Assembly (NCBI GenBank): GCA_044870185.1
Contig: JBIOYL010000118.1
Location: forward strand, 1-15,142
Direction of reading: 5' to 3'
DNA from: JBIOYL01 sp044870185
GTDB taxonomy: Bacteria; Actinomycetota; CALGFH01
Length of the DNA: 15,142 nucleotides
Positions within the stretch are counted from its first letter, which is position 1, and every line of letters begins with the position of its first letter. The notes under the pieces were generated by a model that made no database searches, was not told the origin of the DNA, and saw nothing but the letters and a program-made list of their open reading frames with translations. The translations under genes were made by a program, and so were the position numbers. This document shows positions 1-7,396 of the stretch, piece after piece.

Positions 1-365
1 CCCCCCCCCACGATTGGGGGTGCCCCGGTCAGAAGGGCGGCGAGGTCGGCGCGCAGGGCGTCGGCCAGCACGACCGTCACGCCGAGGTCGCCGGCCAGCA
101 CCTCCTCCAGGGCGGGCATGACCCGCGGGTCCAGCTCGACGGCGACGACGCGTGCGCCCGCCTCGCGCAGGGCCAGGGTCAGGCTGCCGATGCCCGGGCC
201 GACCTCGAGCACGGTCTGGCCCGGCCGCACCCCGGCCAGGCGGACGACCTTACGGGCCGTGTTCGGGTCGGCCAGGTAGTGCTGGCCGAGCGCCTTGCTG
301 GGGCGCAGCCCGTGGGCGGCCAGCAGCGCCCGCACCCGCGCCGGGCCGAGCAGCGGGCTAGCCAA
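1..365 (-). CDS. ksgA: 16S rRNA (adenine1518-N6/adenine1519-N6)-dimethyltransferase, partial
   Basis: N-terminal part of KsgA/RsmA, the SAM-dependent enzyme that dimethylates two adjacent adenines in helix 45 of 16S rRNA. The visible ~121 residues carry the family's opening: a GPARVRALLAAHGLRP segment, then SKALGQHYLADPNTARKVV (family SKxLGQNFLxD), the SAM-binding VLEVGPGIGSLTLAL loop, and VVAVELDP, whose Glu contacts the SAM ribose in the family. The NLPY catalytic motif would lie beyond the window edge. The start is inferred as TTG at 365-363, overlapping the tatD stop by eight bases. A GTG ten codons further in is the alternative. It is last in the metG-grpB-ilvD-tatD run, matching the common bacterial tatD-ksgA order. 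The last residues before the edge run into nine C's in the plus strand, so the final codons may be unreliable. Confidence 0.93.
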   Translation of the reverse strand, partial: MASPLLGPARVRALLAAHGLRPSKALGQHYLADPNTARKVVRLAGVRPGQTVLEVGPGIGSLTLALREAGARVVAVELDPRVMPALEEVLAGDLGVTVVLADALRADLAALLTGAPPIVGG

Positions 366-1134
366 CCGGCAGGGCGAAGACGCGGGCGGCGGTGGCGGTG
401 GTCGCCCGGGCCACCTCCGCCACGGAGGCGCCGTGGATGGCGGCCACCGCCGCGGCGGTCACGGCTACCATGCCCGGCCGGTTGGGCCGGCCGCGGAACG
501 GGTGCGGGGTGAGGAAGGGGCTGTCGGTCTCGAGCACCATCTGGTCGAGGGGGACCGCCGCGCAGGCCGCCCGCTGGGCGTCGGCGTGCTTGAAGGTCAC
601 GATGCCCGCGAACGAGACGGTGTAGCCGGCCTGGACGACGCGGCCGGCCAGCTCGTCGTCGCCGGTGAAGCAGTGGAAGACGACCCGCTGCGGCGGGCCC
701 TCGTCGGCGAGCATCGCCAGCACCTCGGCGAAGGCGTCCCGGCAGTGCACGACGAGCACCTTGCCGCACTCCTTGGCCAGCCGGATGTGGACGGCGAAGG
801 CGGCGCGCTGCAGGTTGCGCGGCGAGTGGTCGTAGTGGTAGTCCAGGCCTGTCTCCCCCACCCCGGCCACCTCGGGGCGGGCGAGCAGCCGGCGCAGCTC
901 GGCGACGACGCCGTCGTCGAGGGTCTTGGCGTCGTGCGGGTGCACGCCGGCCGTGGCCGCGACCCCGTCGAGCCGGGCCGCCGTGGCGGCCGCGGCCAGA
1001 CTGGACGGCAGGTCGACGCCGACGTCGACCACCCAGCCGACCCCGTCGGCGCGGGCCTGTCCGACGTGCGCCGCGGGATCGCCGTCGAGCATCGACAGGT
1101 GGCAGTGGGTGTCGACCAGCATGGGGGACGGCAT
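358..1134 (-). CDS. tatD: TatD family metal-dependent hydrolase (DNase)
   Basis: A 258-residue TIM-barrel hydrolase of the TatD family. Members are Mg-dependent nucleases acting on single-stranded DNA and RNA; the family is also linked to DNA repair. All signature metal-site motifs are present: DTHCH at 8-12, GVHPHD at 64-68, GETGLDYH at 93-100 (Glu94), VVHCRDA at 128-134 (His130), VFHCFTG at 152-158 (His154) and LETDSPFL at 201-208 (Asp204), followed by the PFRGRPNRP loop. The length is normal for the family. It starts nine bases after the ilvD stop and its own stop overlaps the proposed ksgA start, so it is probably co-transcribed and translationally coupled with ksgA. The metG...tatD-ksgA order is widespread in Actinomycetota. 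A second ATG at codon 5 is a possible alternative start. Confidence 0.95.
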   Translation of the reverse strand: MPSPMLVDTHCHLSMLDGDPAAHVGQARADGVGWVVDVGVDLPSSLAAAATAARLDGVAATAGVHPHDAKTLDDGVVAELRRLLARPEVAGVGETGLDYHYDHSPRNLQRAAFAVHIRLAKECGKVLVVHCRDAFAEVLAMLADEGPPQRVVFHCFTGDDELAGRVVQAGYTVSFAGIVTFKHADAQRAACAAVPLDQMVLETDSPFLTPHPFRGRPNRPGMVAVTAAAVAAIHGASVAEVARATTATAARVFALPVG

Positions 1135-1143
1135 GGCGGTCGC

Positions 1144-2880
1144 CTAGCCGCAGACCGCCCCCAGGTCGGCGCCGGACACCAGGCGGGCGTACTTGGCCAG
1201 GGCGCCGGTCGCGTAGCGCGGCTCGGGCCGCTTCCAGGCCGCCCGGCGGCGCTCCAGCTCGTCCCCGCCGACACCCAGGTCGAGGCGCCGGGCCGGGATG
1301 TCGAGCGTGATCGGGTCGCCGTCGGCGACCAGGGCGATCGGCCCGCCGTCCCACGCCTCGGGGGCGACGTGGCCGACGCAGGCGCCGAAGGTCGCCCCCG
1401 AGAAGCGCCCGTCGGTGAGCAAGGCGACGTCGCGGCCGAGCCCGGCGCCCTTGATCGCGGCGGTGACGGCGAGCATCTCGCGCATGCCCGGGCCGCCCTT
1501 GGGGCCCTCGTAGCGGAGGACCAGGACGTCGCCCTGGCGCACCCGGCCCTGCGTGACCGCGTCGAAGCACGCCTCCTCCGAGTCGAACACCCGGGCGCTG
1601 CCCTCGAAGCGCAGGTCGTGGACCCCGGGCGTCTTGACCAGGGCGCCGGCCGGGGCCAGGCTGCCGCGCAGGACGGCCAGGCCGCCGTCGGCGGCGAACG
1701 GCCGGCCGACCGGGCGGACGACCTCACCGTCGGCGGCCGGCGGGGGGCCGGCCTCACCGTCGGCGGCCGGCGCGTGCAGCGCGGCGAGGTTCTCGGCCAG
1801 CGTCCTGCCGGTCACGGTGAGCTGGTCGCCGTCGACCAGACCGCCGTCGAGCAGCTCGGCCAGCACCACCGGCAGGCCGCCGACCCGGTCCAGGTCGGCC
1901 ATCACGTACAGCCCGGCCGGGCGCATGCTGACGATGTGGGGCGTGCGCCGGCTGACCTGGTCGAAGTCGTCCAAGGTGAGCTCGACCCGGGCCTCGTGGG
2001 CGATGGCGAGCAGGTGCAGCACCGCGTTGGTCGAGCCGGCCGTGGCCATGACCACCGCGGCCGCGTTGAGGAACGCCTGGCGGGTCATGATCTGGCGTGG
2101 GCGCAGGCCCGTCTCCAGCATGTGTACGACCGCCTCGCCGGTCCGGCGCGCCGACTCGGCGCGGCGCTCGGAGACCGCCGGGGGCGTGGCCGAGCCGGGC
2201 AGGGCCATGCCGAGCGCCTCGGCCGCGATCGCCATCGTGTTGGCCGTGTACATGCCGGCGCACGAGCCGGCCGTCGGGCAGGCGGCCCGCTCGAGCGCGC
2301 CCAGGTCCGCCTCGCTCATGCTGCCGGCCGCGACCGCGCCGACCGCCTCGAAGACGTCCTGGATGGTCACGTCGTGGCCGCGGAAGTGACCGGGCAGGAT
2401 CGTGCCCCCGTACAGGAAGGCCGACGGCAGGTCGAGCCGGGCGCAGGCCATGAGCATGCCGGGCAGGGACTTGTCGCAGCCGGCGATCGCCACCACGCCG
2501 TCGAAGCGCTCGGCGTGCACCATCAGCTCGACCGAGTCGGCGATCACCTCCCGGCTCACCAGCGACGCCCGCATGCCTTCGTGGCCCATGGCGATGGCGT
2601 CGGACACCGCGATCGTGGTGAACTCGAGCGGCACCGCCCCGGCGGTGCGCACCCCGGCCTTGGCGGCGGCGGCCAGCTTGTCCAGGTGGACGTTGCAGGG
2701 GGTGACCTCGTTCCACGACGAGGCGACCGCGATCTGCGGTCGGGCGAAGTCGTCGTCGGTGAACCCGACGGCGCGCAGCATGGCCCGTGCCCCGGCGCGG
2801 TCGCGGCCGGCGGTCACGTCGGTCGAGCGGGGGCGGGCGGTGCGAGGGTCCACAGGGGGGCGGGGGGTGCGGCGGTCCAT
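1144..2880 (-). CDS. ilvD: Dihydroxy-acid dehydratase
   Basis: IlvD removes water from 2,3-dihydroxy-isovalerate and 2,3-dihydroxy-3-methylvalerate to give the 2-keto acid precursors of valine and isoleucine. The 578-residue protein is full length. Three cluster cysteines stand in the family contexts WNEVTPCNVHL (Cys62), GCDKSLPG (Cys135) and CPTAGSCAGMYTAN (Cys207), as expected for a [2Fe-2S] enzyme. The GRFSGATFG loop with the catalytic-base Ser (about 494) is intact. The ATG is preceded by GGAAGG at good spacing. A 78-bp gap separates it from the grpB-family gene, so it may be read from the metG promoter or a local one; I see no branched-chain-rich leader peptide in the gap. The inter-domain linker (about 371-399) is lengthened by an in-frame duplication containing PAADGE twice. 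Confidence 0.97.
   Translation of the reverse strand: MDRRTPRPPVDPRTARPRSTDVTAGRDRAGARAMLRAVGFTDDDFARPQIAVASSWNEVTPCNVHLDKLAAAAKAGVRTAGAVPLEFTTIAVSDAIAMGHEGMRASLVSREVIADSVELMVHAERFDGVVAIAGCDKSLPGMLMACARLDLPSAFLYGGTILPGHFRGHDVTIQDVFEAVGAVAAGSMSEADLGALERAACPTAGSCAGMYTANTMAIAAEALGMALPGSATPPAVSERRAESARRTGEAVVHMLETGLRPRQIMTRQAFLNAAAVVMATAGSTNAVLHLLAIAHEARVELTLDDFDQVSRRTPHIVSMRPAGLYVMADLDRVGGLPVVLAELLDGGLVDGDQLTVTGRTLAENLAALHAPAADGEAGPPPAADGEVVRPVGRPFAADGGLAVLRGSLAPAGALVKTPGVHDLRFEGSARVFDSEEACFDAVTQGRVRQGDVLVLRYEGPKGGPGMREMLAVTAAIKGAGLGRDVALLTDGRFSGATFGACVGHVAPEAWDGGPIALVADGDPITLDIPARRLDLGVGGDELERRRAAWKRPEPRYATGALAKYARLVSGADLGAVCG
1722..1772. repeat. Perfect 21-bp direct repeat, 30-bp period, inside ilvD
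   Basis: The same 21 bases occur at 1722-1742 and 1752-1772. The 30-bp period keeps the reading frame, so IlvD carries PAADGE twice (residues 371-376 and 381-386). A third, degenerate AADGG lies at about 396. The segment falls in the variable linker between the two domains, before the conserved GGLAVLRGSLAP stretch, so it is probably tolerated. Confidence 0.9.
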
Positions 2881-2958
2881 GGCGACCTTCCAGGCGAGTG
2901 GTGGTGGCGACGGGCACCTCGTTGCGCCCGCCGGTCGAGCTGCAGGATACGTCGGCGG

Positions 2959-3501
2959 TCAGTGGGAGGGCTGCCCGGTCTCCCCGGCCCGCCGCGCGGC
3001 GGCCGTGATCGTCTTGACGAAGTCGGCCTTGCCGTCGGTGTAGGCGTCGCGGTCGTCACGGAAACGGGCGGCGAGCCCGCGCTTGAGGCGGGCGTACTCG
3101 GCCGCGGCCTCGGGATGGGCGCGCAGGTAGTCGCGGAACGCAAGGTGGTAGGCGAACATGTCGCTGGCCGTCTCCACCATGTGGATGTGGTGGGTGTGCG
3201 GCATGCCCTTGTAGAAGTAGCGCTGCTCGGGCGAGATGCCCTCGAACTCGGGCGCGTAGCTGTAGCCGAGGCGGATGAGCGCGGCCACCGCCGGGCCCGC
3301 CCGTTCGATGTCGGGCACCCCCACCAGGATGTCGATCACCGGCTTGGCGGCCAGCCCGGGCACGGCGGTCGAGCCGATGTGCTCGATCCGGACCGGCAGG
3401 GGCGCCAGGGCCGCGGCGATCCGCTCGCGCTCCTCGGCATAGCGCTCCGGCCAGGTCGGGTCGTAGTCGACGACCTCGACCGGGTTGGAGGTGTGGGCCA
3501 T
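2959..3501 (-). CDS. GrpB/UPF0157 family nucleotidyltransferase-like protein
   Basis: A 180-residue protein of the GrpB (UPF0157) family, which belongs to the nucleotidyltransferase fold; the biochemical role of most members is unknown. The opening VEVVDYDPTWPERYAEE and the core IEHIGSTAVPGLAAKPVIDI (residues 39-58) are the family hallmarks, with the Gly-Ser pair at 43-44 and Asp57 as nucleotidyltransferase-type active-site residues. FYKGMPHTHHIHMVE and HLAFRDYLRAHP follow in the usual places. Its ATG overlaps the metG stop by one base (TGATG), and a strong GGAGGTGA lies inside the metG end, so it is surely coupled to metG. Databases sometimes label such proteins dephospho-CoA kinase because of fusions with CoaE; no kinase domain is present here. 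Confidence 0.9.
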   Translation of the reverse strand: MAHTSNPVEVVDYDPTWPERYAEERERIAAALAPLPVRIEHIGSTAVPGLAAKPVIDILVGVPDIERAGPAVAALIRLGYSYAPEFEGISPEQRYFYKGMPHTHHIHMVETASDMFAYHLAFRDYLRAHPEAAAEYARLKRGLAARFRDDRDAYTDGKADFVKTITAAARRAGETGQPSH

Positions 3502-5072
3502 CAGGTCACCTCCTGGCTCGTCCGCCCGCTCGCCCGTCTGCCCTCGGCGTCCAGCCGGGGAAACAGCGCACCGGCCCGCCGCACCCGCGTCCCGGCCGGC
3601 AGGCCGCCCCAGGCGAGCGCCTCGGGCAGCCGCTGGTCGGCCAGCTCGCCCGGCGCCCCGATCGCCGCCCACAGCTTCGGCGCCGCCTTGGTCAGCCAGG
3701 GCGCGCTGAGCAGCGCCGCGATGCGCAGCGCCTCGGCGCCGGTGGCCAGCACCGTGTCCAGCTCGCCGGCCGCACCCGTGCCGGCAAGCTCCCAGGGCCG
3801 GCGCTCGGACAGGTAGCCGTTGGCGGCGGCGACGAAGCGCCAGATGGCGGCCAGGGCCCGCTCGAAGGCCAGCGTCTCGAAGGCGGCCACCGCCCCCGCG
3901 TAGGCCCGCTCGGCCGCCTCCCGCACGGCGGCCTCGGCCTGCCCCTGCGGCCCGGGCGCGGGCAGCACGCCGCCGCGGTAGCGCTCCACCATCGCCGTGA
4001 CCCGGCTGGCCAGGTTGCCGAGGCCGTTGGCCAGGTCGGCGTTGTAGCGGTCGACCATCGCCTCCCAGGAGAAGCTGCCGTCCTGGCCGAAGGAGACCTC
4101 GCGCTGGAAGAAGTAGCGCACGGCGTCGGAGCCGAACGGCTCCACCAGGTCGTGGGGGGCGATGCCGGTCAGCTTGGTCTTGCTCATCTTCTCGCCACCG
4201 ACCAGCAGCCAGCCATGCGCCTGCACGGTCCTCGGCACCGGCAGGCCGGCCGCGAGCAGCAGGGCCGGCCAGATGACGGCGTGGAAGCGCAGGATGTCCT
4301 TGCCGACGAAGTGGACGTCGGCCGGCCACAGCCGCCCGAAGCGCGCCAGGTCCGCGTCGTAGCCGGCCGCGGTGACGTAGTTCAGCAGCGCGTCGATCCA
4401 CACGTACATGACGTGCTTGGGGTCCCAGGGGATCGGGATGCCCCAGGTGAAGGTCGAGCGGGAGATGGACAGGTCCTGCAGCCCCTGCTCGACGAACGAG
4501 ACGACCTCGCGCAGCCGCGTCTCCGGCCGGACGAACTCCGGATGCTGCCGGTACAGCTCCAGCAGCGGCCCCTGATACTTCGACAGCCGGAAGAAGTAGT
4601 TGTCTTCGGTGATGCGCTCGACCGGGCGGCCATGCACCGGGCAGTTGCCGTCGACCAGCTCGGCCTCGGTGTAGAACGCCTCGCAGGCAACGCAGTACAG
4701 GCCCTCGTAGGTGCCGAGGTAGATGTCGCCCGCGTCGTACAGCTGCTGCGCCAGGTGCTGGACCGGCACGATGTGGCGCTGCTCGGTCGTGCGGATGAAG
4801 TCGTCGTAGGAGATGTCGAGTTCGGCCCAGGTCTGGCGCCAGCGGCCGACGATCTGGTCGGTCCAGGTCTGCGGGTCGAGCCCGTGCGCCTCGGCGGCCC
4901 GGGCCACCTTCTGCCCGTGCTCGTCGGTGCCGGTGAGGAAGAAGACCCGCTCGCCGTGTGCCCGCCGCCAGCGGGCGAGCACGTCGGCGGCCACCGTGGT
5001 GTAGGTGTGGCCGATGTGCGGGGCGTCGTTGACGTAGTAGATCGGCGTCGTGATATAGAACGTGTTCTTCAC
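3501..5072 (-). CDS. metG: Methionyl-tRNA synthetase
   Basis: Charges tRNA-Met and initiator tRNA with methionine in the cytoplasm. The 523-residue class I synthetase has YYVNDAPHIGHTY (HIGH signature at 19-22), FLTGTDEHGQK (46-55), a single zinc knuckle (Cys127, Cys130, Cys144, His147), WIDALLNY (225-232), and the second signature KMSKTK at 295-300. The anticodon-binding domain includes NGYLSERRPWEL (418-429). There is no C-terminal EMAPII-like tRNA-binding domain, as in the short mycobacterial type. The chosen GTG at 5072-5070 directly precedes KNTFYITTPIYY, where homologues begin, and has GGGAG about eight bases upstream. The frame stays open to 5279, but the added residues look non-coding and would cross the proposed promoter. 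First gene of its transcription unit. Confidence 0.97.
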   Translation of the reverse strand: MKNTFYITTPIYYVNDAPHIGHTYTTVAADVLARWRRAHGERVFFLTGTDEHGQKVARAAEAHGLDPQTWTDQIVGRWRQTWAELDISYDDFIRTTEQRHIVPVQHLAQQLYDAGDIYLGTYEGLYCVACEAFYTEAELVDGNCPVHGRPVERITEDNYFFRLSKYQGPLLELYRQHPEFVRPETRLREVVSFVEQGLQDLSISRSTFTWGIPIPWDPKHVMYVWIDALLNYVTAAGYDADLARFGRLWPADVHFVGKDILRFHAVIWPALLLAAGLPVPRTVQAHGWLLVGGEKMSKTKLTGIAPHDLVEPFGSDAVRYFFQREVSFGQDGSFSWEAMVDRYNADLANGLGNLASRVTAMVERYRGGVLPAPGPQGQAEAAVREAAERAYAGAVAAFETLAFERALAAIWRFVAAANGYLSERRPWELAGTGAAGELDTVLATGAEALRIAALLSAPWLTKAAPKLWAAIGAPGELADQRLPEALAWGGLPAGTRVRRAGALFPRLDAEGRRASGRTSQEVT

Positions 5073-5116
5073 CGGCTGCTCCCGGGGGCCGTTCCTCGCA
5101 TACCCGAGGAGAGGCC

Positions 5117-5145
5117 AGGCTAGCAACTGCCGCACGGCCGTCCAA
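5117..5145 (-). promoter_or_regulatory. Putative metG promoter
   Basis: On the minus strand TTGGAC (5145-5140) and TAGCCT (5122-5117) are separated by exactly 17 bases, a reasonable match to an actinobacterial sigma-70-type -35/-10 pair. Initiation near 5110 would leave a leader of about 38 bases before the metG GTG, which agrees with that start choice. Predicted from sequence only. Confidence 0.45.
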
Positions 5146-5279
5146 ACGGTGCCGGCCGCGACTCCACGGCCCGCCATCATGCCGCACCCACACGGCGGAT
5201 GCCAGCGGTCTTCGGCCCGGCGGGCGCGCCCCGCCGGCGCCGGGCGGCCGCCCCCCTCCACGCCGTGTATCCAGCGCAT

Positions 5280-5301
5280 GCGCGCCGCGGGCGCGGCGCG
5301 C
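5280..5301 (-). terminator. GC hairpin at the end of rsmI
   Basis: A perfect 9-bp stem (GCGCGCCGC / GCGGCGCGC) with a 4-base loop overlaps the last base of the rsmI stop codon. No T-run follows on the minus strand, so it would be a non-canonical intrinsic terminator, as is often proposed in high-GC actinobacteria. It separates the SDR-queA-rsmI block from metG. In DNA this rich in G and C a chance palindrome is also possible. Confidence 0.4.
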
Positions 5302-6191
5302 TACGGGCCGCGGTCCCGCGCGGCTGCGCGTGCGTCCAGGACGGCCTGGTAGACCACCCGGCGGGGGACGCCGGCCAGGCGGGCCACCTCGGTCATGGCC
5401 TGTGTTGCCTGCTGGCCCGCCTCGACCCGGGTGGCGACCTCGGCGGCCAGGTCGAGCTCCCGGGCCGGGGCGGGCGGCGCGCCGCCGACCACGATCGTGA
5501 GCTCCCCCCGCGGCCCCTGCGCGGCGAGCCGCTCGCGCACCTCGCCGAGGCCGCCCCGCAGCACCTGCTCGTGCAGCTTGGTGAGCTCGCGGGCGAGCGC
5601 GCAGGGGCGCTCGGCCCCGAACGCCGCGGCCATGGCGGCCAGCGTGGCCAGCGCCCGGTGGGGTGCCTCGAAGAACACCATCGTGCGTGGCTCGGCCGCG
5701 AGCTCGGCCAGCCGGCGAGCGCGGGCCGTGGCCTTGCGGGGCAGGAAGCCCTCAAAGCAGAAGCGGTCGCTCGGCAGGCCGCTGACGACCAGGGCGGCGA
5801 GCACCGCGCTCGGCCCGGGCACGACCTCGACCGGCAGCCCGCGGGCCAGGCAGGCGCCGACCAGGGCGTAGCCGGGGTCGGACACGCCCGGCATGCCGGC
5901 GTCGCTGACCAGGGCGACCCGCTTGCCGGCCGCGACCTGATCGGCGAGCCGTTCGGCGCGGGCCTGCTCGCCCACCTCGTGGTAGGCGACCAGCTCGGCC
6001 GGCACGCCGAGGTGGGCGAGCAGCTTGCGGGTGTGGCGGGTGTCCTCGCAGGCGACCAGGTCGGCCTCGGCCAGCGCCCGGGCGAGCCTGGGCGCGGCGT
6101 CGCCCAGGTTCCCGATCGGCGTGCCGCAGACGACGAGCCGGCCCGTGCCGGCCGCCCCGGCGCCTGCCGTGCGTCCTTCGGCCTTCGTCAT
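5301..6191 (-). CDS. rsmI: 16S rRNA (cytidine1402-2'-O)-methyltransferase
   Basis: RsmI methylates the ribose of C1402 in the decoding centre of 16S rRNA using SAM. The 296-residue protein shows the tetrapyrrole-methylase fold with family-specific motifs: GTPIGNLGD (23-31), ACEDTRHT (47-54), SDAGMPGVSDPG (96-107), VPGPSA (124-129), EGFLPRK (147-153), FFEAPHR (173-179) and ARELTKLHE (200-208), then GELTIVV. The first ~17 residues are Gly/Ala-rich, not conserved, and lie in the tandem repeat at 6150-6240, so the N-terminus may be a product of that duplication. The ATG overlaps the stop of a 15-codon micro-ORF as ATGA. Probably co-transcribed after queA. Confidence 0.96.
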   Translation of the reverse strand: MTKAEGRTAGAGAAGTGRLVVCGTPIGNLGDAAPRLARALAEADLVACEDTRHTRKLLAHLGVPAELVAYHEVGEQARAERLADQVAAGKRVALVSDAGMPGVSDPGYALVGACLARGLPVEVVPGPSAVLAALVVSGLPSDRFCFEGFLPRKATARARRLAELAAEPRTMVFFEAPHRALATLAAMAAAFGAERPCALARELTKLHEQVLRGGLGEVRERLAAQGPRGELTIVVGGAPPAPARELDLAAEVATRVEAGQQATQAMTEVARLAGVPRRVVYQAVLDARAAARDRGP

Positions 6192-6240
6192 CGGTCGGCC
6201 ACCCCGGCGCCCGCTGTGTCCTTCGGCCTCCTCATCGGTC
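6150..6240. repeat. Imperfect tandem duplication (47 + 44 bp) at the queA-rsmI junction
   Basis: On the minus strand two adjacent units both begin GACCGATGA, both contain GGCCGAAGGAC, and both end GGCGCCGGGG-n-GGCC. Unit one is 6240-6197 and unit two 6196-6150; they differ by three single-base or two-base indels and a few substitutions. Each unit carries an ATGA stop/start overlap. Unit one supplies the queA stop, unit two the rsmI start. Confidence 0.85.
6188..6235 (-). other. 15-codon micro-ORF bridging queA and rsmI
   Basis: An ATG at 6235-6233 overlaps the queA stop as ATGA and opens a 15-codon frame (MRRPKDTAGAGVADR) ending in TGA at 6190-6188, which overlaps the rsmI ATG, again as ATGA. 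An AGGAGG lies just inside this frame. It may be only a relic of the duplication, or it may serve to carry ribosomes from queA to rsmI. Expression is not shown. Confidence 0.3.
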
Positions 6241-7383
6241 GGCCGCCTGCGCCATCGCCCGCCTCCTCGCGGTCCGGACGAGCGGCAGGCTACGCCGCCG
6301 GCGGGCGGGCGGGCGCAGCAGGCACACGTCGCCGAACTCGTGCCACAGGTAGCCGGCGGCCAGGGCGGCGTCGTAGGCGGCCCGCAGCACCTCGTCGGTC
6401 ACGAACGCGCGCAGCAGGTCGAGGTGGCTGGCCTGCGGCTCGTGCAGGCCGGTGAGCAGCCCGTCGACCGCCCGCAGCGGCGTGCCCGGGCCGATGCGCA
6501 GGCGCGTCACGCCCTGCCCGGCCACCACCCGCCCGCCCAGCGCGGCCGTCTCGAGCGCCCGCACCACCGTGGTGCCCACCGCGACCACCCGGCCGCCGCC
6601 GGCCCGGGCCCGCTCGACGGCGGCGGCGGTGGCCGCGGGCACCTCGTAGTGCTCGGCCGGGACGAAGCTGCGGTCGACGGCCGGGTCGCCGTAGGTCGAC
6701 AGGCCGGCGTGCAGCCGGATGGTGGCAAGCAGCACCCCGCGCGCCCGGAGCGCACGGATGGTCCGCAGGGTGAACGGCCGCCCGGCGCTGGCCATCTCGG
6801 CCGAGCCTGGGCTGGCGGCGAACAGCGTCTGGTAGTGGTGCAGCGCCCACGGGCGGCGCACGTAGGCGTAGCGCACCGGCCGCCCGGCCCGGTGCAAGGC
6901 GTCGAGCAGCTCGGGCCCGCCGCGGTCGAAGGCCAGCTCGACCAGCGGGGTGCCGTCGCCGTGGGGGCCGAGGACGGTCGCCTCCAGGCCGCCCGCGAAG
7001 GACAACCGGGTGCCCGCCGGCAGCGGCGGCGCGGACGGCCGGCCGCTCGTCGGCACCAGGGCGGGGTCGGTGCCGTCGGCCGGCACACCGAGCGGCAGGG
7101 CCGCCCAGCGCTCCCCCATCAACCCGGTCAGGCGCAGCTCGACCGGTTGACCGGGCTGGGTGCGGCCGAGCAGGCTGGCCGGCAGCGTGCGGGAGTCGTT
7201 GACGACGACGAGGTCGCCCGGGGAGAGCAGCGCCGGCAGCTCGTCGAAGCGGTGGTGGCCGAGCTCGCCGGTGGCCCGCTCCACCACCAGCATGCGCACC
7301 TGGTCACGGGCCAGCCCCCGCGCCTCGGGCGGTGCGCCCGCCTCCAGCCGGGGTGGGAGCGTGAAGCGGACGTCGCTGCGCAT
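6232..7383 (-). CDS. queA: QueA-like S-adenosylmethionine:tRNA ribosyltransferase-isomerase family protein
   Basis: QueA transfers and rearranges the ribose of SAM onto 7-aminomethyl-7-deazaguanine in tRNA to form epoxyqueuosine. This 383-residue protein has the family frame: LLSPGDLVVVNDSRTLPASLLGR (53-74), YQTLFAASPGS (184-194), an AEHYEVP segment (243-249), VVAVGTTVVRALE (266-278), and GPGTPLRAVDGLLTGLHEPQASHLDLLRAF (298-327) ending in FGDVCLL. Several normally invariant stretches differ: PTAGLHFT is replaced by MASAGRPFT, and the GxGTF-type strand by HAGLSTYGD. It ends in a basic tail (359-376). No other queuosine-pathway gene is in the window, so the substrate may differ; the symbol is by family only. 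It starts 13 bases after the SDR stop and its own stop touches the micro-ORF before rsmI. Confidence 0.85.
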   Translation of the reverse strand: MRSDVRFTLPPRLEAGAPPEARGLARDQVRMLVVERATGELGHHRFDELPALLSPGDLVVVNDSRTLPASLLGRTQPGQPVELRLTGLMGERWAALPLGVPADGTDPALVPTSGRPSAPPLPAGTRLSFAGGLEATVLGPHGDGTPLVELAFDRGGPELLDALHRAGRPVRYAYVRRPWALHHYQTLFAASPGSAEMASAGRPFTLRTIRALRARGVLLATIRLHAGLSTYGDPAVDRSFVPAEHYEVPAATAAAVERARAGGGRVVAVGTTVVRALETAALGGRVVAGQGVTRLRIGPGTPLRAVDGLLTGLHEPQASHLDLLRAFVTDEVLRAAYDAALAAGYLWHEFGDVCLLRPPARRRRSLPLVRTARRRAMAQAADR

Positions 7384-7396
7384 GCCCGCCGCCCTG

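Noticed and set aside
1..19. C-run and small inverted repeat at the window start
   Set aside because: Inside the cut ksgA at a contig or window edge. Nine C's are more likely a sequence-end effect than a feature.
2881..2958. Possible attenuator leader upstream of ilvD
   Set aside because: The short GTG frame there has no run of Ile, Leu or Val codons and no clear paired hairpins.
295..3816. 1173-codon open frame on the plus strand
   Set aside because: Antisense to tatD, ilvD and grpB, with low-complexity Gly/Arg/Ala/Val-rich translation and no domain. It is a GC-bias shadow.
2959..5193. 744-codon minus-strand frame that ends with the GrpB-family protein
   Set aside because: Its first ~560 codons are an out-of-frame reading of metG. 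Only the last 180 codons from 3501 are a gene.
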